A stretch of 57,293 bases of DNA, taken from contig JAMLHH010000020.1 of assembly GCA_023957215.1 (NCBI GenBank), positions 1 through 57,293 on the forward strand, in the 5' to 3' direction. Origin of the DNA: Chitinophagales bacterium (GTDB lineage: Bacteria; Bacteroidota; Bacteroidia; Chitinophagales; JADIYW01). The position numbers were made by a program, and so were the translations under genes. The notes under the pieces were generated by a model that was not told the origin of the DNA, searched no databases, and saw only the letters and a list, made by a program, of their open reading frames with translations. Shown piece by piece: positions 45,775-55,600 of the stretch (positions within the stretch are counted from its first letter, which is position 1; each line of letters begins with the position of its first letter).

Positions 45775-46251
45775 ATGAGTAAACTAACAAGAATTGGTTT
45801 GGACAAAACCCAATCAGAAAAATTAGCCAAGGAGCTAAACAAGCTTTTATCCAATTATGAAATCTTTTATCAAAGTTTGAGAGGATTGCATTGGAATATC
45901 AAAGGCTCACAATTTTTTGAATTACACGAAAAATTTGAGGAGTTGTACAATGATGCACAGGAAAAAATCGACATCATCGCAGAAAGAGTTTTAACCTTAG
46001 GCTTCACACCATTACATACCTTTCAAGATTATATTGAAAACGCAAATGTAGAAGTAGGTAAAAATATTTCAGAGGCAAAAACCGCAGTCACACTGATTAC
46101 AGAAAGTTTAAAAACTTTGGTCATCTTGGAAAGAGAAATTTTAGAAAGTGCACAAGCATTGGAAGACGAAGGAACTATTACTATGCTGACCGATTTTATT
46201 ACACAACAAGAGAAAACCATTTGGATGTACAGTTCATGGTTAGGAAACTAA
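45775..46251 (+). CDS. dps: DNA-binding ferritin-like protein Dps
   Basis: Dps proteins form 12-subunit shells that bind DNA and oxidise iron with hydrogen peroxide, so guarding DNA. The 158-residue product has the intersubunit ferroxidase signature in LRGLHWNIKGSQFFELHEKFEELY (cut at the conserved His, Asp/Glu sites) followed by DAQEKIDIIAERVLTLG. It lies 116 bp from the divergent oxyR and 37 bp before ahpC, so the two genes probably share a transcript. Confidence 0.95.
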   Translation: MSKLTRIGLDKTQSEKLAKELNKLLSNYEIFYQSLRGLHWNIKGSQFFELHEKFEELYNDAQEKIDIIAERVLTLGFTPLHTFQDYIENANVEVGKNISEAKTAVTLITESLKTLVILEREILESAQALEDEGTITMLTDFITQQEKTIWMYSSWLGN

Positions 46252-46288
46252 ATATTTATTAATCAATTAAAATCAATAAACTATTAAA

Positions 46289-46837
46289 ATGATGGGTCTA
46301 TTATCTATTGGAGAACAATTTCCGACGTATTCAAAAACGGCTGTTGTCAGTATTGAGCACGGTAAAGAATTTGCAACGATTACAAACGAGGATCATATTG
46401 ATGCCGGAAAGTGGCAGGTGATTTTCTTTTGGCCGAAAGACTTTACTTTCGTATGTCCTACGGAAATTGTTTCTTTCAACAATGCGTATGATGAATTTGC
46501 AAAAAGAAATGCAGAATTAGTGGGCGGCTCTACCGATTCCGAATATGTCCATCTTGCATGGAGAATGAATGACAAAACTTTGAGAGACTTGAAATTCCCG
46601 ATGCTGGCAGACACAAACAAATCTCTTTCTGCTGATTTAGGTATTTTGACCAAAGAGGAAAGAGTATGTTACAGAGCAACTTTTATCATTGATCCACAAG
46701 GCATTATCCGTTTTGTTAGTGTAAATGATTTGAGTGTAGGTAGAAATGTTCAAGAAGTCATCAGAGTTTTAGATGCTCTTCAAACAGATAAATTAGTTCC
46801 ATGTAATTGGACACCGGGAGAAGCAACTCTCAACTAA
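46289..46837 (+). CDS. ahpC: Peroxiredoxin of the AhpC/Prx1 group
   Basis: The 182-residue 2-Cys peroxiredoxin reduces hydrogen peroxide and alkyl peroxides. The peroxidatic cysteine is Cys-56 in FTFVCPTEI, and the resolving cysteine is Cys-172 in VPCNWTPGEATLN. It lies 37 bp after dps, downstream of a divergent oxyR. No ahpF is nearby, so a thioredoxin or other reductant is likely its partner. The start may be either of two adjacent ATG codons. A 13-bp stem terminator follows. Confidence 0.95.
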   Translation: MMGLLSIGEQFPTYSKTAVVSIEHGKEFATITNEDHIDAGKWQVIFFWPKDFTFVCPTEIVSFNNAYDEFAKRNAELVGGSTDSEYVHLAWRMNDKTLRDLKFPMLADTNKSLSADLGILTKEERVCYRATFIIDPQGIIRFVSVNDLSVGRNVQEVIRVLDALQTDKLVPCNWTPGEATLN

Positions 46838-46857
46838 GTATTTTATCGACAAAACAT

Positions 46858-46887
46858 AAAAAGGTCGTCTGAAAAGATGACCTTTTT
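46858..46887 (+). terminator. Intrinsic terminator of dps-ahpC
   Basis: A 13-bp stem (46858-46870 with 46875-46887, one G-U pair) closes over a GAAA tetraloop and ends in five T. It follows the ahpC stop by 20 bases. Confidence 0.92.
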
Positions 46888-46965
46888 CCTGACTTCCGCA
46901 AGATTTTTTTCAAAAAATCATAAGTACTTGATTGATATATAGATGCAAGTTTTTGAATATATTTT

Positions 46966-48524
46966 TGGGTGTCCCAGAGCCATTTTTTGTAGATTTAGGG
47001 CATGTATGTACGTAAAAAGAAGAACCCAAGCGGTAAGGTTAGTATCCAAATAATTGACAAAAGTTCGGGTAAATATAGTTTACACAAAACTATCGGTAGT
47101 AGTAGTAATCCTTTGGAGATAGAAGCTTTATTGATGAAGGCAAAACAATACATTACAGAACACACCCATTCTCAAGAATTAGACTTTACAGATTACAGAA
47201 CCCAGACTAAAGAAGTATTGGATAATATCCAGTCAATGAAGTTGATAGGAATAAGATTAGTCTTGGGGGGAATATTCGATGAAATAGGTTTTTCAATAAT
47301 ACAAGATGAATTATTTAAGGACTTAGTACTTTATCGTTTGGTTTATCCTGCCAGTAAACTCAAAACAACAGAATATTTGTTTCGATACGAAGGGAAAAGC
47401 TTTAGTGAAGATGATATTTACCGATATATGGATAAGTTGTACAATACTCAAAAAGAGCTTGTTCAAGACCTAGCCTATACGCACACTCAAAGTATCCTAT
47501 CATCCAAAATAGAGTTGGTATTTTATGATGTTACTACGTTATATTTTGAGATTGACAGAGGCGATGATTTACGAAAGACAGGTTTTTCAAAAGAAGGCAG
47601 GCATCAGAATCCTCAAATATTGTTGGGTTTATTAGTAGCAGAAGATGGTTACCCCTTAGCATATGATATTTTTCCTGGAAATAAATATGAAGGTCACACC
47701 ATGCTTCCTGTCCTGAATGGATTTAAAACAAAATATCAAATAGAAAATATTAGAGTAGTTGCCGATTCGGGTTTACTTACCAGTACAAATATCGAACAGC
47801 TTCAAAGTAACAATTACGAGTTTATTCTTGGGGCAAGAATAAAAAACGAAACAGAAGAAATAAAGAATAAGATATTGGCATTAAACCTAAAAGATGGTGA
47901 AAGTAGCATAATACAAAAGGGCGATTTAAGGCTAATCGTCACTTATTCGGACAAAAGGTCGGGTAAAGACAAATACAATAGGGAGAAGGGCTTAGAAAGA
48001 CTTGAAAAGAAGATTAAATCAGGTAAATTAACAAAGGCAAACATTAACAATAAAGGATATAATAAGTACCTGAGATTAGAAGGAGAAGTAGCAATTACAA
48101 TTGACCGTGATAAATATATTGCTGATGAAAAGTGGGATGGTCTAAAAGGATATTTAACTAATGCTACACTACCAACTGAAAAGATTTTAGAAAATTACCA
48201 GCATTTGTGGAAGATAGAGAAAGCTTTTAGGGTAACAAAGACAGATTTGAAAATAAGACCCATCTTTCATAGACTTCCAAGAAGAATAGAAGCGCATATT
48301 TGCCTGAATTTTGTAGCATACAAAGTGTACAAGGAATTAGAACGTTATCTTAAAAATAAGAAAGTGGTTTTATCTCCAGAAAAAGTCATTGAAATTCTAC
48401 AAAACATTTATCAAATTGAGGTATGCCTACCTAATACTAATGAACTGTACACAAGAGTCCTATTACTAACGGACGAACAGAAAAATATTGCAAAAATCTT
48501 CGGTTTTTGACTTGGGTGTCCCAG
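46966..48524 (+). mobile_element. IS1634-type insertion sequence
   Basis: The element holds one transposase gene. TTGGGTGTCCCAG occurs at both ends (46965-46977 and 48512-48524); its TGGG...CCCA core is nearly palindromic, so it can serve as an inverted repeat at each terminus. Inner end sequences also match as imperfect inverted repeats (GCCA...GTAGATTT at the left, GTCA...GAAGATTT read inward from the right). I could not identify a target-site duplication. The ends are approximate. Confidence 0.65.
47002..48510 (+). CDS. IS1634-family transposase
   Basis: The 502-residue product is a full-length DDE transposase of the IS1634 type (IS4 superfamily). It opens with YVRKKKNPSGKVSIQIIDKS, a typical start of this family. 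Catalytic regions are FYDVTTLYFEI (first aspartate), RVVADSGLLTSTNI (second) and LWKIEKAFRVTKTDLKIRPIFH cut at the YREK-like glutamate block. The frame is uninterrupted, so the element may be active. It lies between ahpC and a restriction-modification block. Confidence 0.93.
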   Translation: MYVRKKKNPSGKVSIQIIDKSSGKYSLHKTIGSSSNPLEIEALLMKAKQYITEHTHSQELDFTDYRTQTKEVLDNIQSMKLIGIRLVLGGIFDEIGFSIIQDELFKDLVLYRLVYPASKLKTTEYLFRYEGKSFSEDDIYRYMDKLYNTQKELVQDLAYTHTQSILSSKIELVFYDVTTLYFEIDRGDDLRKTGFSKEGRHQNPQILLGLLVAEDGYPLAYDIFPGNKYEGHTMLPVLNGFKTKYQIENIRVVADSGLLTSTNIEQLQSNNYEFILGARIKNETEEIKNKILALNLKDGESSIIQKGDLRLIVTYSDKRSGKDKYNREKGLERLEKKIKSGKLTKANINNKGYNKYLRLEGEVAITIDRDKYIADEKWDGLKGYLTNATLPTEKILENYQHLWKIEKAFRVTKTDLKIRPIFHRLPRRIEAHICLNFVAYKVYKELERYLKNKKVVLSPEKVIEILQNIYQIEVCLPNTNELYTRVLLLTDEQKNIAKIFGF

Positions 48525-48772
48525 TGCGGAACTCAGGAAAAAGAAGCGTGCCTTTGCATATTTAAGTTTTCTTTTTCTGATAGGCTCTGCAAGACCGTAC
48601 AAAATTGAAGACAGCAAAGAACACGCCCATACAGGCGCATTCCTATCGCTGTTTCTCTTTGCTTTAAAAGTGTCCAATTTTTATCAGAAAAGAAACCGCT
48701 TAGTAACGCTAATGATTTATATGTTTATTTTGTTTTTTTTATATGTTTTTGGGTTTTAATAATTTATTGATT
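48525..48772. other. Sequence between IS1634 element and methyltransferase; possible dispersed repeat
   Basis: An open frame of about 80 codons (48511-48759, plus strand) follows the transposase stop in the same frame but lacks a start codon near its beginning. It reads AFAYLSFLFLIGSARPYKIED, cut here, then EHAHTGAFLSLFLFALKV. From memory, similar stretches recur as spurious hypothetical proteins in Bacteroidota genomes, which would make it a dispersed repeat. I cannot check this here. Confidence 0.3.
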
Positions 48773-49668
48773 TTAATCTATATATGTAATGCTCTTAATT
48801 TTCTTCTCTTTTTTAAACTTAACTGGATCATAGTCTTTTATCCTTGGTTGAACTAAGTTATTGCTAAAAAACAAAATTTCTCGCCCTATTCTACTTTTAT
48901 ACGCTGTATGTTTAAACGAAAATTGCTTCTTAGGATAATCTGAATATAATTTTTGAATTTCATCGACATTGTCATAAGAAACTATCCATTGAATATTTTT
49001 TATATTTTTTATTTTATCACTTACTATTTCATGGTCATCATTTTCATAATGATTCATATAGAGGGTACTTGCTTTCAAATAATAAGGAGGGTCAAAATAA
49101 AATATAATATTGTCATCTTTAGCTTCTTCTTGAATTTTATCAATTAGTCTAATGGCATCTTTTCTATAAAGCCGAATATTTTTTTATGTATAGCAATGTT
49201 TTTTATTCTTTGAATTAAATCAACTTTATTGAATCTGCAATCCATCAGATAATTACCTTTTTGCTCAATTCCTCCCATTACACCAGCATTGATTATTCCC
49301 GACCTATTTGTTCTGTTTAGATAAAAAGTAGAAAAGCCGAGAGAAAGTAAATCAGCCGTTTTTTTATTAGCCTGAATTCCTCTTTGCCTCTTCCATTCAG
49401 GAATACTTAATTCAGCGTTCTCTATTAAATTACATAATTTATCAGTATTATTCAACACAGAATGCCAAAAAGCATAAATAGATCTATCCTTGTCATTAAT
49501 TGTAATCTTCTCTACAAATCCTTCTAAAAGTAAAAAGAGTGCCACTGCAGCTCCACCCGAATATGGTTCAACATAATGTCCATTAATCTTATTGTCAATG
49601 CAAATTTTTGCAATGAACGAGGACAATTTATTTTTCCCACCCGGATATCTTAGAGGTGAATAATTCAT
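48773..49668 (-). pseudogene. DNA adenine methyltransferase (D12 class), frameshifted at a homopolymer
   Basis: This is a Dam-like N6-adenine methyltransferase split over two frames. The first part (49668-49144) has the SAM-binding LRYPGGKNKL and VEPYSGGAAVALF. The second (to 48773) has the catalytic DPPY in FYFDPPYYLKAS. The break is at a run of seven A on the minus strand (49179-49185). With eight A, the frame would read HKKNIRLYRKDAIRLIDKIQ and run on into DPPY, giving one protein of about 298 residues. So it is a recent mutation, a phase-variable run, or a sequencing error. It is last in the HaeIII-type operon and overlaps the previous ORF by four bases. Confidence 0.88.
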
Positions 49669-50000
49669 TTATTTATGCGGTTAATTAATTCGTCAAAATT
49701 ATCATTAAATTCTTGAACAAGTTCTTTATTTTCCTTTTTCCATACATTTAAAACTTTAGAAGCATTTCTTCCCCAATCAGACAAATGAGTATTAAACCAT
49801 TTTTTAGCTTTTTCTCTATCGGTTTGGATATCTTCATTTGGAAATTCTTGGAAACAATATTGATGATCAAAAGTTTCATCGATTTCATTCCATAAAGGAT
49901 GAGTATCATTCAAATTATTTAAAAAATTCGCTGAAAATTGTTCGGGTGATTGGTCAGTTGGTAAAAATAAAACATTTTTGAGCTTTTTTGTTTTATGCAT
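49665..50000 (-). CDS. Unknown 111-residue protein in the restriction-modification operon
   Basis: The product is acidic and hydrophilic, without a signal peptide or membrane segment. It begins MHKTKKLKNVLFLPTDQSPE and ends in a helical segment rich in asparagine (EFNDNFDELINRINK). No family is recognised. It overlaps the endonuclease gene by 8 bases and the adenine methyltransferase by 4 (ATGA), so it is clearly part of the operon. It could be a helper of either enzyme. Confidence 0.75.
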   Translation of the reverse strand: MHKTKKLKNVLFLPTDQSPEQFSANFLNNLNDTHPLWNEIDETFDHQYCFQEFPNEDIQTDREKAKKWFNTHLSDWGRNASKVLNVWKKENKELVQEFNDNFDELINRINK

Positions 50001-50958
50001 TATTAATAAAAATATGGTTCGTAAATAGTGTATGTGGCGTACTCACTAAATTAATGTCAAATTTCAATGAGGGTTCAACTCTGGAGCTTGCATTATGAAT
50101 TCTGAAAGAAATTTGCCAACCTTCATTTAATGAAACTAAAAGAGTAGTAGTGGAATTATCCTGATAAACTACTTCGATTAATCTTGATGGCAATTTTAGT
50201 TTTGGAATTTTCGCTTTTGGTTTGATGTCTTCAAATGCCAAGTTCAAACTTCCGTGTAGATTATAGGCTTGAATTTCAACTTTCTTCCTTCCTTTAATGA
50301 CTTTATAGAAATCTTTGTTCCCAATTAGATACTGTACCAAATTTTCAGCAACAATATTCGGATTTTCATTGTCAAGTCGAATGAGTTCCTTTCTAAAGGC
50401 GTTCAAAATAGGAAGATAAACGACCTCGTGCATATTTCCTATACTCGTCCATTTTGTGCTTTTGTCTTTATCTCGAATTGTTGTAAGCATATCGAAAATT
50501 GGTTTTATTTCTTCAAAATATGCTTTGGAACAAGGAATGTCTAACCATTTATCGCCAAAATCAATCAATTGTGAAAGTCTTGAATGTTTTACTGCTCTAT
50601 GATTGTTTTTTGCTGAAACTCCAATTTCCCATTTCTGTAAGGAACGAATTAAAATAACATCACGCACATCACCCGATTGTCCCATTTGGTCTGATGCAAT
50701 TTCAAGTTCCAAAATATCGTCTTTACTTATTCCGTTTGATAACCTTGGCTCAATGTCAATCAAGAAATTGATGGCAGAACTTGCCGTAATTCTAAAAGTT
50801 TCTTGTTCTTTTTCATTAAAACTGTCAAAAAATCCTTTTGCTGTTTCGTAAGGCTCATTTTTGTTAATCGTAACTGAAGTTAAGACCTTTAAACGTTGAT
50901 GAAATTCATCTAATAAGGCAAATTCAAAAGCCTTTCCATTTACTACTTGACTTGCCAT
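49993..50958 (-). CDS. HaeIII-family type II restriction endonuclease
   Basis: The 321-residue protein matches R.HaeIII in its core: GDVRDVILIR (Asp-97/Asp-100), then WEIGVSAKNNHRAVKHSRLS (Glu-111, Lys-117), the PD-(D/E)xK-like site, and FGDKWLDIPC. R.HaeIII cuts GGCC, so that is the predicted target. Its start overlaps the methyltransferase stop by one base (TAATG). Its partner methyltransferase is the next gene upstream and also of HaeIII type, which supports the pair strongly. Confidence 0.93.
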   Translation of the reverse strand: MASQVVNGKAFEFALLDEFHQRLKVLTSVTINKNEPYETAKGFFDSFNEKEQETFRITASSAINFLIDIEPRLSNGISKDDILELEIASDQMGQSGDVRDVILIRSLQKWEIGVSAKNNHRAVKHSRLSQLIDFGDKWLDIPCSKAYFEEIKPIFDMLTTIRDKDKSTKWTSIGNMHEVVYLPILNAFRKELIRLDNENPNIVAENLVQYLIGNKDFYKVIKGRKKVEIQAYNLHGSLNLAFEDIKPKAKIPKLKLPSRLIEVVYQDNSTTTLLVSLNEGWQISFRIHNASSRVEPSLKFDINLVSTPHTLFTNHIFINNA

Positions 50959-51995
50959 TATAAAGCGATTTTTTGATAACTCATATTTATAACTTCTTCT
51001 AATTTCATTTCTGCATTCTCTATTTGTAGCTTTATATTTTCGGCTAAAAACTTTGCGAGGTTCACGGGAACAGCGTTTCCAATCATTTTGTAACCTGCTG
51101 GAACTTTGTCATAATAAAAAATAAAATCATCGGGAAATGTTTGGATTCTTGCACATTCTCTAATGCTTAATCTTCTGTATAATTGTTCTTTCCCTGGAAC
51201 GAAAATTCTTTTATTCTGTTCAATAAATTTCATTTTTGGTGCTTGTGGATGAAGTGGAGCGTGTCGCCCACCAGCTTGAATTGTAAAAGACTGTTCGTCC
51301 CAACTTCTTACACGGTTTCTTGACATAAAAATGGACGAAAAATCGCCAATCATATATTCGTGATTAGAGACTTTACAAGCGTTTCCATTTGTCTTGTTAT
51401 AAGGTTTTGCAGGTAAAACATTATCTCTTAAATCCCAAATGGCTTCCTTTAGTGTGATTTTTGGAAAAGTTTTAGTTGGAAACTCAAATTTGAAGTCCAA
51501 ATCTTTTCTTACACCGATGAAAAACACCCTTTTCCTATCTTGCGGAACATTATAATCAGAAGCATTTAGCATATTGAAAGAGAGATTGTATCCTGCTTCT
51601 TGAAATAAGTCCTTAATATTTTGCAAGGCTTCTTTATGACGAATTAAAAGCATTCCACTGACATTTTCCGCAAGGAAAAATTTAGGTTGTTTTGCTTTTA
51701 AAATTCTGATAAATTCAAAAAACAACTGTCCTCTTTTGTCTTTTATTCCTCTTAATGAACCTGCTTCACTCCAACTCTGACAAGGTGGTCCGCCAACAAT
51801 TCCGTCACAATCTGGAACTTCATCTTCGTGAATATCTACGATACTTCGTCTGTCTAAAATGGTTTCAGGATGGTTTTTTTCGTAAGTTTCCCAAATTTCC
51901 TTGTCAAATTCGTTTGCCCAAACGATGTCAAACCCTGCTTTTTTAAAACCAAGGTCAAGACCTCCTGCTCCTGCAAAAAATGATACTAATTTCAT
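50958..51995 (-). CDS. Cytosine-5 DNA methyltransferase, M.HaeIII-like
   Basis: The 345-residue protein has the m5C methyltransferase motifs in order: [13 protein letters not shown] (I), [17 protein letters not shown] (IV, catalytic Cys-72), LAENVSGM (VI), DRKRVFFIG (VIII) and [13 protein letters not shown] (X). The stretch [16 protein letters not shown] and the NHEYMIG and [10 protein letters not shown] segments closely follow M.HaeIII (GGCC, inner C methylated). It protects host DNA from the adjoining endonuclease. It overlaps the XRE regulator by four bases (ATGA). Confidence 0.96.
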   Translation of the reverse strand: MKLVSFFAGAGGLDLGFKKAGFDIVWANEFDKEIWETYEKNHPETILDRRSIVDIHEDEVPDCDGIVGGPPCQSWSEAGSLRGIKDKRGQLFFEFIRILKAKQPKFFLAENVSGMLLIRHKEALQNIKDLFQEAGYNLSFNMLNASDYNVPQDRKRVFFIGVRKDLDFKFEFPTKTFPKITLKEAIWDLRDNVLPAKPYNKTNGNACKVSNHEYMIGDFSSIFMSRNRVRSWDEQSFTIQAGGRHAPLHPQAPKMKFIEQNKRIFVPGKEQLYRRLSIRECARIQTFPDDFIFYYDKVPAGYKMIGNAVPVNLAKFLAENIKLQIENAEMKLEEVINMSYQKIAL

Positions 51996-52306
51996 ACTGT
52001 CTTATTTCTTAGAGTTCGTCTATATTCTGCTTTCTCTTCCGCCACTCTTAATAATTGTGGTGTACAATTGGTTTCGTAAATTTGTTTTCCAATTTGGTCT
52101 GTAATATATTCATCACGCACTTTTTCAATGTCAAGATTGAAGATTTTCGCGAACTTTGATAATCGTTTTTCATCAAAATCTCGAATTCCATTTTCAATCT
52201 TACTCAAATTTGCTGAATCCAAATTTAATTCGGCCGCAAGTTGAGTTAATGTCAATCCTTTTTTGTTTCTGTGAAACCTAATGTATTCTCCGAATGTTGT
52301 TTTCAT
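51992..52306 (-). CDS. XRE-family regulator of the restriction-modification operon
   Basis: The 104-residue protein has a Cro/CI-type helix-turn-helix in residues 1-60 ([20 protein letters not shown], then [13 protein letters not shown]). It is the first gene of the operon and overlaps the methyltransferase by four bases. By analogy with C proteins of type II systems, it may time expression of methyltransferase before endonuclease. An inverted repeat overlaps its own promoter, which fits autoregulation. Confidence 0.88.
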   Translation of the reverse strand: MKTTFGEYIRFHRNKKGLTLTQLAAELNLDSANLSKIENGIRDFDEKRLSKFAKIFNLDIEKVRDEYITDQIGKQIYETNCTPQLLRVAEEKAEYRRTLRNKTV

Positions 52307-52311
52307 TAGAC

Positions 52312-52333
52312 TTGTCGTTATTTGACAAAAATA
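52312..52333 (-). promoter_or_regulatory. Promoter and putative operator of the restriction-modification operon
   Basis: TTGTC (52312-52316) and GACAA (52324-52328) form an inverted repeat with a 7-base spacer. On the minus strand TATTTTTG (52333-52326) matches TAnnTTTG and overlaps the right arm. The XRE ATG lies 6 bases downstream of the repeat. A repressor or activator bound here would control the operon. No -33 TTTG is visible. Confidence 0.55.
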
Positions 52334-52649
52334 GTTTATTAATTTGAATTTGGGATGACTTTCTTAATTTTATTTTGAATGTTTATTTTGAAAGTGTGTT
52401 TTCCTTAGCTAACAGAGAACAAATAATTAGAATTTGTTACTTTGTCTTTTTATCTTGTCAAAATAAGAATTGTGTTGAACCATCTTTTATAAAATGGCAG
52501 ACTCAATTCTCAAATGCAACTCTCCCAAAAAATTTTTCCACTAATTTAATCGAATCTTTTTCAGCCTCCAACTTCACCACTCCATTCTCTCAACCCACAG
52601 AATAATGCACCCCTTTTCAATGTACCTATTGGTTACCAACACCCTCTAC
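52334..52649. other. Gap between XRE gene and SNF2 helicase gene
   Basis: I find no ORF with coding character, RNA fold or repeat in these 316 bases beyond the XRE promoter at the left edge. The helicase gene ends at the right edge. Confidence 0.4.
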
Positions 52650-55600
52650 CTACCTCATCTCAAACAACTCCTTCAATTCTTTATTGCTTAAATTGCCAAT
52701 CCAATTTTCTCCTGTAGAAACGGTCATTTCTGCGAGTGCCTTTTTGGATTGAATCATCTCGTTAATGCGTTCTTCAAAGGTGTTTTTGGTGATAAAACGA
52801 TGCACCATCACATTGCTTTTTTGTCCGATACGGTAAGCTCTGTCGGTGGCCTGTGCTTCTACTGCCGGATTCCACCATAAATCGTAATGAATAACATGGT
52901 TGGCGGCGGTTAAGTTTAATCCCGTTCCGGCTGCTTTCAAGGAAAGAATGAAGATTTTGTCTGCTGGATTAGTCTGGAAATTATGCACCATTTCATTGCG
53001 TTGTTTTACGCTATTGCCACCATGGTAAAACATCGGGGTTTCTTGGTAACGTTCGGCGATGAAATGCTGTAATAAATTTCCCATTTCCTTAAATTGTGTA
53101 AAAATCAATACTTTTTCGCCACTTTCAAGAATCGTATCCAATTTATCGAAAAGCAAATCCATTTTCCCACTTAATGAAGCATCTAATTTGTTGTTTTTCA
53201 AGAATTGAGTAGGGTGATTGCAAATTTGTTTCAATGCCAAAATCATTTGTAAAACCAAACCTTGTCTGCGGAATAAGTCCTTGCTGTTTGTCGCATCCAC
53301 GGCTTCGACGGTCATCAAGGCTTCTTCCAATGTCTTTTCGTAGAGACCGGCTTGTTCTTTCGCCAAAGTTCCAAAAACATCCATTTCTATTTTATCCGGT
53401 AAATCACTGATGATGGATTTATCTGATTTCAATCGACGCATCATAAACGGAGCGGTTACTTTTTTCAATTTTTCAGCAGTTTCCACATCGTTATACGTTT
53501 CTATCGGCGTTCCAAAATCGTCTTTAAAGGTTTTCGCATTGCCTAAGAAACCTCGGTTGCTGTAATCCATAATACTCCACAGCTCACTCAATCTATTTTC
53601 TACAGGCGTTCCGCTCATCGCAATAAAATTATCGGCTTTAATACTCTTAATCGCTTTGGATTGGGCCGTATCGCTGTTTTTTATGTTTTGAGCTTCGTCA
53701 ATAACCAGCGAGTGCCAAGGCATTTTCTTGAATTTAGCAGTATCCGAACGGGCAATTCCGTAAGAGGTAAGCAAAACATCAAAATCTTCCGTTACTTTTC
53801 TATTCGTTCCGTGAAATAAACAGACGGAAAGCGAAGGAGCAAATTTTTCAATTTCGGCTTGCCAATTGGTCAACAATCCGGTCGGAGCAATGACCAACGC
53901 TTTTCTTTCGCGCAACAATCCGTCTTCTTTGTATTTCAACAAAGTAGTAATCACTTGCAGCGTTTTTCCCAATCCCATATCATCGGCAAGCACCGAACCA
54001 AAACCGATTTTAGCATTGCGATACATCCAAGAATAACCTCGTTTTTGATAAGGTCTAAGTTTCGCATGAATTGCCGGCAAAGGCACTTCTTTTACTTCTG
54101 TCAATTCTTTTATCAACTGAATTACCTCTTTATCCAAAGCTACTTTGGCACCTTCATATTCGCCACTCAAAGCCACACGAAGCATTTCAAAAGCAGAAAG
54201 TTCATGGTTGGACGAAAAGTGCTTGTGGAGTTTAGCCAATTCCTCTTGACCGACATAAATATATTGCGATTTATATTTAATCAGCCCATCCGATTTTTTG
54301 AGTAACTTTTTAAATTCTTCTTCGCTCATTACTCGGTCACCAATCGCCACCTGCCAATCAAATTCGAGCATTTTACTGATATTCAGGAATGATTTCCCTG
54401 ATTTCGCTTTCAACTTCACACTCGGCTTCGGTTTTAAAATTTGTTGTAAGGATTTTGGCAATAAAACCTCCATATCCAACAGGCGAATTACCGGAATCAT
54501 TTGAAGCAAAAATGGGGTAAAAGTTTCGTTATCCATCTCCAAAAGATGGGCGCCATTACTATTGATATACTCTTCCAAGCCGGGAATAAAACCACTTAAC
54601 GTAGCCATGGTTTGCAAGACCTCCAACTTTTGATTTTCGTGTTTTTTTGAAGTAAGAATTTCCTTTAATGGAATGTATTCTTCCACCGATTGGTTGAATC
54701 CGGACACATTGATTTCCAACAGAAAACTATCATTAATACTCTCTGAAACAACCAATTGAGGTCGAATTTCTCCTTGTGTTAAATAATATTTCTGCAACCA
54801 GGTTTGAATGCCACCTGCCGATGCTCCTTCTCCCGGAGCATTAAAAGCATATTCTTGATTTTTGAAAAATAAATCATTAAAAATGTCCTGTGATTCTTCT
54901 GTTGACAACAAATCCACCAATTCAGTGATGAAAACAGACAGCAAGTTGGTTGTTGTGTCTTTTTCAATGACTTTTTCAGTTTTCGGGGTTTGCCACCAGA
55001 AAATATCAGGTGGTAAAATTTCGGACATTTTCTCCGTTAATGCTCTTACCTCTTTACTGATAAATGCCGGCAACCATCGAATCCCGTATTGTTTACTCGG
55101 TTTTATCACGATTTGCGGAACAATTCCTCCGTTGGAAACGAGATGAAGTGCCAAATGGAATAAAGTATGTAAAGATGCCGTGGATGGCTGATAATCCAAG
55201 GTTTTGTTAGAAGGAATCTGACTGAGCTCCAACATAAAATCCCGAACAGAGAAATCATTTTCATTGATTTTGACCAAAGCATCAAAATTTTCATCAATCA
55301 AAATTCGGTTTACACTGTGTTTATTTACGGAAGAAGAATCTTTTTCTGCTTGTTTCAACGCATTTGGAAAACTTACTTTTCCGGTAAGAATGCGTTGGCC
55401 ATTTTTGACAATTCGTCGAATTTGCTTTGCATATTTTTCTTTGAAGTCGGCGTTGCTATTATAAAAGACAGGATTTTCTGCCAATAGCAAAAACAAAGAT
55501 TCATGAATGGGTGAAAGTGAAGAAAAAGAAAGTTTTTGATATGCGTTCCGATTGTCAAATTCGATTTTCTCTTTCTTGGTTTTTGTTTTTCCTTTCTCAA

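Noticed and set aside
48773..49668. Two separate genes instead of one adenine methyltransferase
   Set aside because: The second part lacks a SAM-binding motif and a good start, while adding one A to the run joins the halves in a continuous family match.
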